DNA of 45,823 bases from Gynuella sp. (lineage in GTDB: Bacteria > Pseudomonadota > Gammaproteobacteria > Pseudomonadales > Natronospirillaceae): positions 1 through 45,823 of the forward strand of contig JANQHX010000026.1 of assembly GCA_028282465.1 (NCBI GenBank). Direction: 5' to 3'. Of the stretch, positions 32,988 to 41,769 are shown piece by piece (positions within the stretch are counted from its first letter, which is position 1; each line of letters begins with the position of its first letter). The notes beneath the pieces were generated by a model. The model did no database searches, was not told the DNA's origin, and saw only the letters and a list, made by a program, of their open reading frames with translations. Position numbers and translations under genes: made by a program.

Positions 32988-34256
32988 TTACTCTGCAGGT
33001 TCAATGGGTTTGTTTTTCGCACTGTCATGCCTTTGTTGACGCTCTACATCAATATAGCGATCGGTAATGGCGCTGGAGCCGTGACCTGCGTCGTCTCTGA
33101 CATGTTCTCTGGGGCGAGTTTTCACGTCCTCAGAGATACCTGTGTGTCTTAACCAGTGAACCGTGGCTAGTTTAAGTGATTCTGCTTCTTCATTTAAGCC
33201 TAACTGTTCTAAACGGGAAACCGCTAGGTTGAATGCTTCCTGAACTATGTAACGAATTTGGCGAGTGCTTGAAATTCCACCTCTCCCTTTTTGTTTAGGA
33301 AGTAGGGGAGTGGCCTCTCCTGGCAAAGGAAGCTGAGTGAGATTTAAAAATTGACGGTACCGAATTAACGCATCCAGCATTCGGTCGCTGACAGACACAT
33401 CTCTTTCTTTATTGCCTTTGCCAACTGTGGTGAACCACCAATTGTCCAGAGAATCCTTCCAGAAGTGCCCCATTTGCGGTTGCCAACGTTCGGATGATGA
33501 AAGCTCTGATATTCTGAGGTAAAGACAAAATAAACAGGACATAATGAACAGCATGCGCTCGTATTTGTCTTTTTCTTTACCTGTTTGGTTTTCTGCTAGG
33601 TTTTTTACTTCATCCAGTACCGTTAACCATTGCTGATTACTCAAACGACGAATGGTGACAGGCCCTTGCTGTTTTCGAATAAATCGGCTCTTTTGTCTAA
33701 TTTGAGCAACTGGATTTGAATCCGTATATTCTTCTTGAATAAGGAAATTAAAGAAGCTTGAACTCACCGCAAAAATGGCTTGAACCGCACTTTTTGACAG
33801 AGCGAATTGCTTTGGATCTGGTTTATCGCCAGCACCAAAACTGCGTTTATCTATCTTCGAAACGAACGGCTTCCAATCTGGGTTAGCTATTCTTGCTCCC
33901 TCAGACTCGATGAATCTGGGTAGGTTTTGAGTGCCTATCCAATTGAGTGGTGGCTGCTGGCAAAACTCCAAAAATGCTTCAAAGTGACTTCTTCTGAGAG
34001 TGTTTAATGTGATTCCTTCAACATACCAACACCACTGCAACAGTCTTTCTAACTCCCGCCGGTAAGACCCAAAAGTGTCTTTGCTACCACGATACGAGTA
34101 AAGAAATTGTAGGGATAACGAGTAGTCTTGCTGAGCAAGGTCATGAGCTATCTTTAGACCTTCGATTTGCGAAGGTAGCAATTCAACTGCGTACCGATAG
34201 GGGTTCTCGATGTGGTCAATATTATCAATAATGGGGCTAGGTGAGGGGATTTTCAT
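32988..34256 (-). CDS. Tyrosine site-specific recombinase (phage-integrase family)
   Basis: This 422-residue recombinase has a complete catalytic set in the C-terminal half: R248 (LYLRISEL), K280 (VGKGNKERD), H367 and R370 (HWLRHTG), H392 (AGHGSS) and nucleophile Y401 (TDRYIDV). The N-terminal half (1-190) contains the core-binding SAM-like helices. No phage genes or clear attachment repeats lie near, so it may be a chromosomal or island-type integrase rather than a prophage enzyme. With two small proteins downstream and a toxin-antitoxin pair between it and the NRPS genes, it marks a likely border of the biosynthetic island. Confidence 0.93.
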   Translation of the reverse strand: MKIPSPSPIIDNIDHIENPYRYAVELLPSQIEGLKIAHDLAQQDYSLSLQFLYSYRGSKDTFGSYRRELERLLQWCWYVEGITLNTLRRSHFEAFLEFCQQPPLNWIGTQNLPRFIESEGARIANPDWKPFVSKIDKRSFGAGDKPDPKQFALSKSAVQAIFAVSSSFFNFLIQEEYTDSNPVAQIRQKSRFIRKQQGPVTIRRLSNQQWLTVLDEVKNLAENQTGKEKDKYERMLFIMSCLFCLYLRISELSSSERWQPQMGHFWKDSLDNWWFTTVGKGNKERDVSVSDRMLDALIRYRQFLNLTQLPLPGEATPLLPKQKGRGGISSTRQIRYIVQEAFNLAVSRLEQLGLNEEAESLKLATVHWLRHTGISEDVKTRPREHVRDDAGHGSSAITDRYIDVERQQRHDSAKNKPIEPAE

Positions 34257-34297
34257 AGATGATGTATTACTTTGCTTTGTGTTATTAACTCATTGAT

Positions 34298-34984
34298 TTA
34301 AAAGTAATTATTCACGTTTTCAATAGTGAGCACATTACTTTGAAAACAGCCGGTATCAATAAAGTGGCTGTTACCAAGAATAATGGGCTCATTCACGGGG
34401 GTGTGACCATGAAAAAGCACATCTACATTTTTCACAGTTCGGTGCTCTTTTAGTTTTATTTGGTTTCTAGACCAAATGAGTGCATTGCTTTCTGTGCGAT
34501 TCAATTGGGTTCTTTCAGACCAGTCTTCTGCTGGATATTCCGCATGACAGACGCCAATCCGTTTCCCATGTTGGTTCTTGAAACTAATGGTTAAGGGTAA
34601 ATGACTGATCCGCTGCGCCCAGGTCTCCAACAATTTTTTATCGACATCGACACTCCAATTACCGCCATTGGCCAGCCACATAGCAAAGTAAGTGTCGCTG
34701 TGATCAAGCACCGCCGTAATCATTAATTCCTCATGATTACCCAAAACCGAATAAAACCAGGGTTCGTCCAAGAGCTCCAAGCACTTCAGAGAATCTGGGC
34801 CACGGTCCACCAAATCCCCAACGGCGATCAAGCGATCAACCTCAGAATTGAAGTTGATATCCCTGAGCATTGCCATTAACGACTCATACATTCCGTGGAT
34901 ATCACCAACCACATAGTCATTACCAACTAGGTTTGGGTCTAGCTCAAGATGCTGGGATATGGAATGCCGAAAGTGCTGTGTCAT
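34298..34984 (-). CDS. Serine/threonine protein phosphatase (PrpA/lambda-phosphatase-like metallophosphatase)
   Basis: The start is taken at the ATG at 34984 (MTQHFRHSI); a TTG four codons upstream is less likely. In 228 residues the PPP metal-site motifs are clear: GDIHG (27-31), GDLVDRG (56-62), GNHE (82-85), later His residues in CHAE and HGHTPV. Length fits bacterial PrpA/PrpB-type enzymes, which remove phosphate from proteins or small molecules in the cytoplasm. It stands 41 bases upstream of the recombinase on the same strand. The cellular target is not shown by context. Confidence 0.9.
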   Translation of the reverse strand: MTQHFRHSISQHLELDPNLVGNDYVVGDIHGMYESLMAMLRDINFNSEVDRLIAVGDLVDRGPDSLKCLELLDEPWFYSVLGNHEELMITAVLDHSDTYFAMWLANGGNWSVDVDKKLLETWAQRISHLPLTISFKNQHGKRIGVCHAEYPAEDWSERTQLNRTESNALIWSRNQIKLKEHRTVKNVDVLFHGHTPVNEPIILGNSHFIDTGCFQSNVLTIENVNNYF

Positions 34985-35085
34985 TGGGACTAACAATATA
35001 TTAGGAAGTTGTTAGTTTGGACTGATTTTGGGTAATATTCAATATTTCCTGTAATAGAGATTACAGGAAATATTAATGGTGCAGC

Positions 35086-36606
35086 TTAATTTGGAAGATC
35101 CAAAGGTTTTAACAACGATTCAATCATTCTGTGTTCATTCCTTTTATCCATCATTAAAACTTCAGCTGTTAAATCATCAGTGGAGTTTTTTATTAAATGT
35201 TCGATGCTTTTATCCAAAAGTTTATGCTCATTAAAAACCGAAAGACTGGTAAACACTTCAGCCTGTTTCTCAATCGACGCACTTACGAGTTGATTCAAGG
35301 TATTAATCTCTAAGTGGCTGATTCTACTTTGGTGCTCTTCAACTGTTCTCAATTTGTAGTTTCCATTGAAATAGTCTGCGTGTTCTAAATGATCTAAAGG
35401 AATCACTTGTTCCGAATAAAGGTCGTAATTATGTTTTTGTACCACGGATATTCCATCCGAACTCTCCGTGATTTGGGTATTCTGTTTTAGACTGATATCG
35501 AGCGCATTAGGTATATAGTTGGATCGTTGTCTATTAAATGATATCTCGAAGTCAGGTAAACCTGATGTAATAGCATTTGCGGGTTTGACGTTGTTAGAAC
35601 CAATACCCTTAAGGTTGCTGAATAATGCATCTACTGAATCCAGTAGTAAGCGTCTTTCTTCTTTACTCGCAGAGGATTTGTCTAACCCCTCTGTTAATTG
35701 TGAAAGGTACTCCACCCTGGATGCATTAGCGCTTTTTATATTAAAAACGCCGTCAGTCTTATCTAGTTTTAAGTTAATCTTATTGGTGCCATAGTCGATA
35801 ATCAGAGAGCGTGTATCATCATTGTTTACCATCTCAAAGTTGAAAACAGACTGGCCCCCTTTCGGCCTATAATCAAATTTAATGCTCGATAATGTGTCAT
35901 CTTCAAATAGATTAAAGGACTCAATATCCAGCCCTTTTCCTCTCGATACCCTGTCAATTTGCTGTTCAAGTGCCTTTGAAAATTTGTCAATCTCTGCAAT
36001 TTCTTTTTCGGAAAGCTCCCCATCCACCTCCATGTTGATACGTATATTTCGTGAGTAATAGAGTCCAGCTTTCCGATCCATTTCCCCTTTGGTGTAGTCG
36101 ACACTGATCGACAATTTAATAGTGTCTCCTTCCTTGGTTTTTATCTCTAAAAATGTTGATACATCTTTCGTGACATCTGACTGTAAACGATCAACATGTG
36201 CAGAGGGATCAAAGTCTTTGATCCGAGTATAAAATGTACTATTTGAAACCGTCTGGTGTATTTCAGTTTGCCCTGACTGAAGCATGCCGCCTAAGGCACT
36301 GTTTAGTCCTGCAATACTATGGTATCCAATAGAAAAATGGGAGCTCAGGTTCCTGTTCGCTTTTGCGTTCAGAGCATCAATACCTGCGTTATTAAAGGTC
36401 TCAATTGCTTGCTTTTCTTCTAATCGTCCTGTCAGTTGATCCGGTTCGTAACCTTCGGCTTCCCACTGAGCACTTGCATTGGTTATGGTGATTTCATTCT
36501 TGGCTTTAAGTACATCCTCGCGATCAAATGTGTCTTCAGAATCGGATGCTTTTATAGTCGGAACATTTGGGACTAATATGTTGCCTTGGCCTGGGATTGT
36601 ATTCAT
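35086..36606 (-). CDS. Hypothetical 506-residue protein
   Basis: I do not recognise this protein. It has no signal peptide or membrane segment. Residues 60-110 (FNNAGIDALNAKANRN, GYHSIAGLN) look helical. A beta-rich middle follows (residues 145-290: strands such as KLSISVDYTKG, INMEVDGEL, KFDYRPKGG). A predicted helical section lies between (SEKEIAEIDKFSKALEQQIDRVSRG), and the second half is charged and helical. The hydrophilic, Asn/Ser-rich make-up resembles secreted or flagellum-associated proteins, but nothing specific can be claimed. It stands alone, with long gaps around its promoter side. Confidence 0.7.
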   Translation of the reverse strand: MNTIPGQGNILVPNVPTIKASDSEDTFDREDVLKAKNEITITNASAQWEAEGYEPDQLTGRLEEKQAIETFNNAGIDALNAKANRNLSSHFSIGYHSIAGLNSALGGMLQSGQTEIHQTVSNSTFYTRIKDFDPSAHVDRLQSDVTKDVSTFLEIKTKEGDTIKLSISVDYTKGEMDRKAGLYYSRNIRINMEVDGELSEKEIAEIDKFSKALEQQIDRVSRGKGLDIESFNLFEDDTLSSIKFDYRPKGGQSVFNFEMVNNDDTRSLIIDYGTNKINLKLDKTDGVFNIKSANASRVEYLSQLTEGLDKSSASKEERRLLLDSVDALFSNLKGIGSNNVKPANAITSGLPDFEISFNRQRSNYIPNALDISLKQNTQITESSDGISVVQKHNYDLYSEQVIPLDHLEHADYFNGNYKLRTVEEHQSRISHLEINTLNQLVSASIEKQAEVFTSLSVFNEHKLLDKSIEHLIKNSTDDLTAEVLMMDKRNEHRMIESLLKPLDLPN

Positions 36607-37049
36607 GGGACATATTTTTTAAACCTTAGACTTCTGGCAGTTTATCGGCCGAATTTTGACTTACTTGAGGAATGAGCGGTATTCGTAATAAACCCCCATA
36701 ATCTATTGTTTTATAAAATAAATTTAACCTCTGCTTAGTCCACATAAAAATAGCTGCGTCTTTATTCATAGGCTCAATCTATAAATAAAAATACATGAAT
36801 TTTTCTTATAGATTATCCTGTTGCTTAATGGGATTGGATGTTCTTCAGAAGATAACCTTTCTTTAAATCAAACAGTCCAGCGAATGCTGGGCTGCTTGTT
36901 TTTAGAGTGGAGTTTGGTGCACTACTAGTAGATTGAATGTAGGTTTGCCACCATGAACCAACCCCAGATTTGGCTCTTGATATTCGTTTCACTTTTTAAG
37001 AGTGGTATTTCACCTGATTTCGAACTTCATCCGCTACTAGATTGATATC
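36607..37049. other. 443-bp gene-free stretch with one hairpin
   Basis: No coding region or RNA gene is seen. The left half is AT-rich and should hold the promoter of the 506-residue gene. A strong hairpin lies at 36873-36894. To its right are an exact CTACTAGTAG palindrome (36922-36931) and, about 100 bp later, a similar CTACTAGATTGAT, of no evident function. Confidence 0.5.
36866..36900. terminator. Bidirectional hairpin terminator
   Basis: CAGTCCAGC (36873-36881) pairs with GCTGGGCTG (36886-36894) across a GAAT loop, with one T-G pair. T-rich tails flank it both ways (TTTGATTT leftward, CTTGTTTTT rightward). The most likely user is the TetR gene, which reads towards it from 37682. Confidence 0.6.
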
Positions 37050-37682
37050 TTAATCTCTAAGCAGTTTTTCCATCGTAGACTGAAATAATTCGAAGAAATC
37101 AATATGCAAGTCATTAAACTCTTCACTCTTGGTAACTTCTGCGATTTCAGGTGTCGGGTGTGTGGTTGGCCAAAGCCCAGCAATTACTGCCTGATGTTGG
37201 CACAAAAATAATACGCCATTTTCTATCGCTAAACTTGGCATAACTTCGTTTAACTTTGAGGCATATTGTTTCAGGTTAGCTTGTACTTCGAATTTAAAAT
37301 TATAAATAAATTCTTTCGATAAGTTCTTTTCAACCACCGAATATAAAATCACCGTCAAGCGACAAAACCTTTCTTGTGTTCTTAGATTGTCAGTCAGAAT
37401 CTTAGCTAAGGTAGAGGAGTCTGTATTTTCGATTCCAGTAAGATAACTTTTCAGGCTCTCAAACCATGCTTCGCTTTCCTGCAAAAACAAAGAAGCGAAC
37501 ACCTCTTCCTTTGTCTTAAAGTACGAATAAAGGCTGGCTTTACCTAACCCAGCTGTTTCTGCAATGTCTTTCATGGAGATGCTGGCAAAGCCTTTCTGAT
37601 CAAAAAGACCTCCAGCGGCAACTAATATCGCTGATATTCGTTCAGCTTTCTGTTCGCTATTTCTTGCGCGCTTCCAACTCAT
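37050..37682 (-). CDS. TetR-family transcriptional repressor
   Basis: This 210-residue regulator has the TetR DNA-binding domain at residues 12-60 (ILVAAGGLFDQKGF, then SMKDIAETAGLGKASLYSYFKTKEEVF as the helix-turn-helix). The C-terminal ligand-binding part is helical and does not identify a ligand. It is divergent from the SDR gene at 37800. The 117-bp gap contains two TCGACC-N3-GGTCG(A/G) palindromes that overlap the promoter of the SDR operon, so it most likely represses that operon and itself. Confidence 0.93.
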   Translation of the reverse strand: MSWKRARNSEQKAERISAILVAAGGLFDQKGFASISMKDIAETAGLGKASLYSYFKTKEEVFASLFLQESEAWFESLKSYLTGIENTDSSTLAKILTDNLRTQERFCRLTVILYSVVEKNLSKEFIYNFKFEVQANLKQYASKLNEVMPSLAIENGVLFLCQHQAVIAGLWPTTHPTPEIAEVTKSEEFNDLHIDFFELFQSTMEKLLRD

Positions 37683-37704
37683 TAAAAAAATCTCTATTTA
37701 CTAC

Positions 37705-37750
37705 TTGACAGTCGACCGCGGGTCGATAATATATTCGACCGTTGGTCGGA
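37705..37750 (+). promoter_or_regulatory. Promoter with twin TetR-type operators
   Basis: A consensus -35 TTGACA (37705-37710) is followed after 16 bp by TAATAT (37727-37732). Two operators overlap it: TCGACC-GCG-GGTCGA (37712-37726) between the -35 and -10, and TCGACC-GTT-GGTCGG (37735-37749) just after the -10, 23 bp apart. Such placement blocks RNA polymerase and fits control by the divergent TetR protein. Confidence 0.8.
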
Positions 37751-37799
37751 TATGATGCAAAAAGCATCTTCTTAAGTCAATCAATCGAGGCAAACAAAA

Positions 37800-38867
37800 A
37801 TGAACCTGAGTATAGATACTACCTCCCCCGTGTTAGTTACTGGTGCTACTGGTTACGTTGCCGGTCAGCTTATCAAAGGGCTTTTGGAAGCTGGAGTGAC
37901 TGTGCATGCGGCGGTTAGAGACCCGTCAAACACTGAAAAATTAAAATATCTTAACGAAATTGCTACAACCTCCTCTGGAGATATTAAGTATTTTTCTTCA
38001 GATCTACTCAAAGAAGGCTCCTATGCTGAAGCAATGGAAGGCTGTTCAATCGTATTTCACACTGCTTCACCCTTCACTATTGATGTAAAAAACCCTCAAA
38101 AAGAATTAGTCGACCCTGCGAAACTAGGGACGCGCAATGTACTTGAAGAAGCGAACAGAGTATCTACAGTACGCCGCGTTGTTTTAACCAGTAGCTGCGC
38201 CGCGATCTATGGTGACAATGCCGACTGTCAAAAAGCACCAGGTGGTGTACTAACTGAAGATCTGTGGAACACCACCTCCTCTCTTGAGCACGCAGCTTAT
38301 AGCTATTCCAAAACTGAAGCCGAAAAAGAAGCATGGAATATTGCTAACAAACAAAATCGCTGGGACCTGGTTGTTATCAATCCATCTTTGGTTCTTGGCC
38401 CTGGGGTTAATCCATACGCGACTTCAGAAAGCTTTTCTTTAGTGAAACAATTTGGTGACGGAAGCATGAAATCTGGTGCACCAAGATTTGGTTTCGGTTG
38501 TGTTGACGTTAGAGACCTGGCCTACGCGCACATGGCAGCCGCTTACGTGCCAGAAGCTAAGGGTCGCCATATTATTTCTGGTCACAATTCCGACATGTTT
38601 GAAATGGCTCAAACCCTTATTCCTAAATACGGTAACGACTACCCACTACCACGCAGCCCAATGCCTAAATGGTTGGTATGGCTGGTTGCTCCGCTGGTAA
38701 ATAAAGCCATGACTCGTAAAGCAATTTCTTTAAACGTCAATGTCCCCTGGAAAGCTGACAACACCAAAAGCAAACGCGAACTCGGTGTTAATTATCGACC
38801 CCTTGCTGATTCGCTAAACGATATGTTTCAGCAAATGATCGAGCACGGCTATTTCAAAAAAGGCTAA
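37800..38867 (+). CDS. Extended SDR, dihydroflavonol/cinnamoyl-reductase-like
   Basis: This 355-residue protein has GATGYVAG (15-22) for NAD(P)H, TSSCAAIYGDN for the catalytic Ser region and AYSYSKTEAEK for YxxxK, all typical of the DFR/cinnamoyl-CoA-reductase branch of extended SDRs. In bacteria such enzymes reduce various aldehydes and ketones. GAGG lies 11 bases before the ATG. It is the first gene of an operon controlled by the TetR site, followed by another SDR and a DUF4345 membrane protein, suggesting inducible removal or conversion of a carbonyl compound. It is distant from the biosynthetic cluster and need not belong to it. Confidence 0.88.
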   Translation: MNLSIDTTSPVLVTGATGYVAGQLIKGLLEAGVTVHAAVRDPSNTEKLKYLNEIATTSSGDIKYFSSDLLKEGSYAEAMEGCSIVFHTASPFTIDVKNPQKELVDPAKLGTRNVLEEANRVSTVRRVVLTSSCAAIYGDNADCQKAPGGVLTEDLWNTTSSLEHAAYSYSKTEAEKEAWNIANKQNRWDLVVINPSLVLGPGVNPYATSESFSLVKQFGDGSMKSGAPRFGFGCVDVRDLAYAHMAAAYVPEAKGRHIISGHNSDMFEMAQTLIPKYGNDYPLPRSPMPKWLVWLVAPLVNKAMTRKAISLNVNVPWKADNTKSKRELGVNYRPLADSLNDMFQQMIEHGYFKKG

Positions 38868-38984
38868 GTCCTTCTTGAAATAAAAGCGCAGCGGGTGTGT
38901 TTGTTTCACCCCAAAAGTGAAGTAAGTAGAAAATTTCAAAATTAGAAATAAGGTCCAACAACATCACAACAGAGGTAATGAAAA

Positions 38985-39824
38985 ATGCGGGATTTCAAAG
39001 ATAAAGTAGTTGTAATCACAGGTGGCGCAACTGGCATAGGATTCGCCTACGCAAAAGCATTTGGACTGGAAGGTGCAAAAATTGTATTAAGCGCTCGACG
39101 AGAAGACCGCTTGGTCAGCTCTACAAATGAATTAACAGACATGGGAATTGAATCTAAATGGTTCGTGGCAGACGCTACCAGCAGAGAAGATACTGAGAAG
39201 TTAGCCGAATTCGCTTGGGAGGCATTTGGTCAAGTAGATGTGTTAATCAATAACGCTGGCATAATGGTGCCTCATGCGCCCGTTCTGGAAATGCCAATGG
39301 AGCACATTCACGCCATTTTTAACGTCAACCTATTTGGTGTTGTTGCAGGCTCTCAAGTGTTTGGTAAGCGCTTTATCGAACAAGGCACTCCAGCAGCCAT
39401 TTACAACGTTGGTTCTGAAAACTCATTATTCCATGGCACCCCATTTAACGGTGCTTATGTTGCCACCAAACATGGTGTTCTGGCGTTCACTCACTCCTTA
39501 CGAGAAGAATTACCTGAGTTCATTGACGTTAGTTTGATTTGTCCAGGGTTCGTAGTTTCTGAGTTGGGTCCAAAAGAAAACATGCAGCACGGCATGCCCA
39601 CCGACGAGTTCATTAACATCACCATGCCACAACTGAAAGCGAATGAATTCTTTGTGGTCAGCCACGCCTACAACAAAGTCATGATTGATAAAAAACATGA
39701 AGTCTTGTCTCAAGCCTATGAAAAGTACGCGCCTAGATACGAAGCTGATGTGCAATATGATGTTCGAACAAATATTGGCCCCGTATTGGAAGAACAGCTG
39801 GGCAAGAAATTAAGAACTTTCTAA
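38985..39824 (+). CDS. Classical short-chain dehydrogenase/reductase
   Basis: This 279-residue SDR has GGATGIG (12-18), NNAG (about 90), an NVGSENS Ser region and YVATKHG (Tyr/Lys catalytic pair). CPGFVVSELG follows. The C-terminal 60 residues (HEVLSQAYEKYAPRYEADVQ) are longer than in FabG. AGAGG precedes the ATG by about 8 bases. It is 117 bases after the DFR-like gene on the same strand and is probably co-regulated by the TetR protein. Substrate unknown. Confidence 0.9.
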   Translation: MRDFKDKVVVITGGATGIGFAYAKAFGLEGAKIVLSARREDRLVSSTNELTDMGIESKWFVADATSREDTEKLAEFAWEAFGQVDVLINNAGIMVPHAPVLEMPMEHIHAIFNVNLFGVVAGSQVFGKRFIEQGTPAAIYNVGSENSLFHGTPFNGAYVATKHGVLAFTHSLREELPEFIDVSLICPGFVVSELGPKENMQHGMPTDEFINITMPQLKANEFFVVSHAYNKVMIDKKHEVLSQAYEKYAPRYEADVQYDVRTNIGPVLEEQLGKKLRTF

Positions 39825-39847
39825 TGACTTAGGCATCTTGCCAGACT

Positions 39848-39895
39848 CCAGCAGCTCGTTCCCTATTCGCGGGCTGCTGGTTATAACTAATTTAC
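39848..39895 (+). terminator. Hairpin after the SDR gene, possible terminator
   Basis: CCAGCAGC (39848-39855) pairs perfectly with GCTGCTGG (39873-39880) across a 17-base loop. The following bases are AT-rich (TTATAACTAATTT) but lack a true T run. It may limit expression of the downstream DUF4345 gene. Confidence 0.4.
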
Positions 39896-39934
39896 AAGCC
39901 CAAATAGAAACGCCCTCAAGTTAAAGGTAAAAAC

Positions 39935-40330
39935 ATGAAACGATCTCAGCTTTTCCTGTTAATCACTGGACTCATATTACTCAGCATTGGCGTTACCTAC
40001 GGAACTGTTCCGGAAGGCAGCATGAACCTACTTTACGGCTTGCAGATGGCAAAACCTGGCGACAACCTAATCCATATGTTGAGAGGGTTTTCGGGTCTTT
40101 ATCTAGCAATGGGTTTGTTTTGGATAATCGGTTCCACTAAAAAAACACTTATAAACCCAGCACTGTGGTCAGTAGTTATCTTCATGTCAGGTGTCGCAGC
40201 GGGCCGCTTAGTTAGCTTTGTTGTTGATGGCATCCCGACATTCTACGGATTTAACTTGTTTTTTGTTTGTGAATTGGTTTTGGCTGCTATAGCAAGCGGA
40301 TTTATTAGATCCGATGCTAAAGACAACTAA
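39935..40330 (+). CDS. DUF4345 family membrane protein
   Basis: This 131-residue protein has four predicted membrane segments (about 5-24, 47-68, 75-97, 102-122). The family hallmarks are MLRGFSGLYLAMGLFW and GVAAGRLVSFVVDGIP. DUF4345 proteins are small inner-membrane proteins of unknown function, often found with oxidoreductases and TetR or AraC regulators, as here. AAAGGT precedes the ATG by about 6 bases. No function is assigned. Confidence 0.85.
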   Translation: MKRSQLFLLITGLILLSIGVTYGTVPEGSMNLLYGLQMAKPGDNLIHMLRGFSGLYLAMGLFWIIGSTKKTLINPALWSVVIFMSGVAAGRLVSFVVDGIPTFYGFNLFFVCELVLAAIASGFIRSDAKDN

Positions 40331-40472
40331 TATCCTTACTAGTTTAAAACTCTAAAATGACTAAGCGGGCACTTTACGAATACCGCACCAACAGGGGCTC
40401 GTTTATCCTATAATTCTTGATTGATAATTATAAAACTGTATTAATCGTTTATTCGAAAACTAGTTATTCCAA

Positions 40473-41000
40473 ATGCAAAACATAACTAACAACCAAAAAG
40501 GTTTCACACTTATTGAGTTGATAATGGTCATTATCATCCTAGGGGTGTTATCTGCTTTTGCCCTGCCGCGTTTTGCAGATTTCAGGAACAGTGCTGTGAT
40601 TGCTACTCTGGATGGTCTGGAGGGCGCTATGAAGTCAGGCAGTGCAATCATACGTGCTCAGGCGTTGGTGGAGGGTAAAAGCTCAGGAACCCAGACTATC
40701 GACAGCGAAGGTGCAACCATAACAATTGTTGAAGGGTATGCTTCGGGCAATTTCGTTCTTGGATTTAGATATATCGTCAATTTAGATAATATCAATTTCT
40801 CAAATCCTACTGATGTGTGCCAAACAGAATGGTGTGGCAGAGGTAATCAAACGTCTATTCCCGGTGGGCCATCTACTTCAGGTTTAGGTGGCAAAATCTG
40901 GCCTAAAGGATATAGATGGTCAGACCAATGCTCGATCTTCTATGTCAATCATGAAGATGGCAGGCCTCCAGAAATCGGTCAATTAACCTCTGGGTGTTAA
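40473..41000 (+). CDS. Orphan type IV pilin/pseudopilin (MSHA-like)
   Basis: This 175-residue protein has a type III (prepilin) signal: QKG followed by FTLIELIMVIIILGVLSA, with Glu at +5 of the mature chain. The processed form would have the long hydrophobic N-terminal helix and a small globular head containing four Cys (DVCQTEWCGRG, DQCSIF, TSGC), which probably form disulfides. No secretion or pilus machinery gene lies near, so it depends on a prepilin peptidase encoded elsewhere. The ATG has no clear ribosome site. It may be a minor pilin of an MSHA or type IV system. Confidence 0.88.
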   Translation: MQNITNNQKGFTLIELIMVIIILGVLSAFALPRFADFRNSAVIATLDGLEGAMKSGSAIIRAQALVEGKSSGTQTIDSEGATITIVEGYASGNFVLGFRYIVNLDNINFSNPTDVCQTEWCGRGNQTSIPGGPSTSGLGGKIWPKGYRWSDQCSIFYVNHEDGRPPEIGQLTSGC

Positions 41001-41132
41001 TTATTAACAATTTTGAGGTATGTTGTTTAAATAAACTATTATTGAGATGGCTTCGTTTTTTTATTTATGGAATGCAAACAATAACAGCCTTATTATTTAA
41101 CACTCTCCTCTTTATTAAATAAGGTTACCAGT

Positions 41133-41741
41133 ATGAATTCTGCTAATCGAGTGTCTGCTCCCTCTGTGGAGAGGAACAAACTGTCAATTCTAGAAGTTTT
41201 AAAACAATACCTAAAGGATGAAAAGCGGGTTTTAGAAGTTGGTAGTGGCACGGGTGAGCATGCAGTTTTTTTCGCTAACAACTTTAGCCGGTGCTCTTGG
41301 CAACCGACTGACGTGAGTGAAAATCTTGAAGTGATCGAGGAGTGGATGGCCGATCAGAAACACAGCAATATTAGCAAGCCTATTGAATTTGAGATAGGCA
41401 GTTCTTCGTTCCCTAATGGTGAATATGACATGGTATTTACAGCCAATACCTTTCATATAATATCTTGGGAAAAAGTAAAAACCCTCATTGAACTACTGGG
41501 CAATCATTTAAAAAATAATGCATTAGTGGCAATTTATGGCCCTTTTAATTATCAAGGCTTATATACCTCAGCATCGAATGAGAACTTTGATCAATGGTTG
41601 AAAGAGCGAGACCCTCTGAGTGCTATTCGGTCTTTTGAAGACGTTTGTGAGCATTTTTTAAAACAAGAGTTTTCACTGTTTGCAGATCATGAAATGCCGG
41701 CGAATAACCGTACCTTGATGTTTATTAAAGACAAGAGCTAA
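41133..41741 (+). CDS. DUF938 family SAM-dependent methyltransferase
   Basis: This 202-residue protein has VLEVGSGTGEHAVFFA (motif I, about 33-48), WQPTDVSE (motif II acidic residue) and YDMVFTANTFHIISW (motif IV region), with NNRTLMFIK at the end. These are the conserved segments of DUF938, related to eukaryotic METTL26. The methyl acceptor is not known. It is monocistronic, convergent with pldA. Confidence 0.9.
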   Translation: MNSANRVSAPSVERNKLSILEVLKQYLKDEKRVLEVGSGTGEHAVFFANNFSRCSWQPTDVSENLEVIEEWMADQKHSNISKPIEFEIGSSSFPNGEYDMVFTANTFHIISWEKVKTLIELLGNHLKNNALVAIYGPFNYQGLYTSASNENFDQWLKERDPLSAIRSFEDVCEHFLKQEFSLFADHEMPANNRTLMFIKDKS

Positions 41742-41769
41742 CATGCTCAGAATAGCTAGCTTAAAAACA

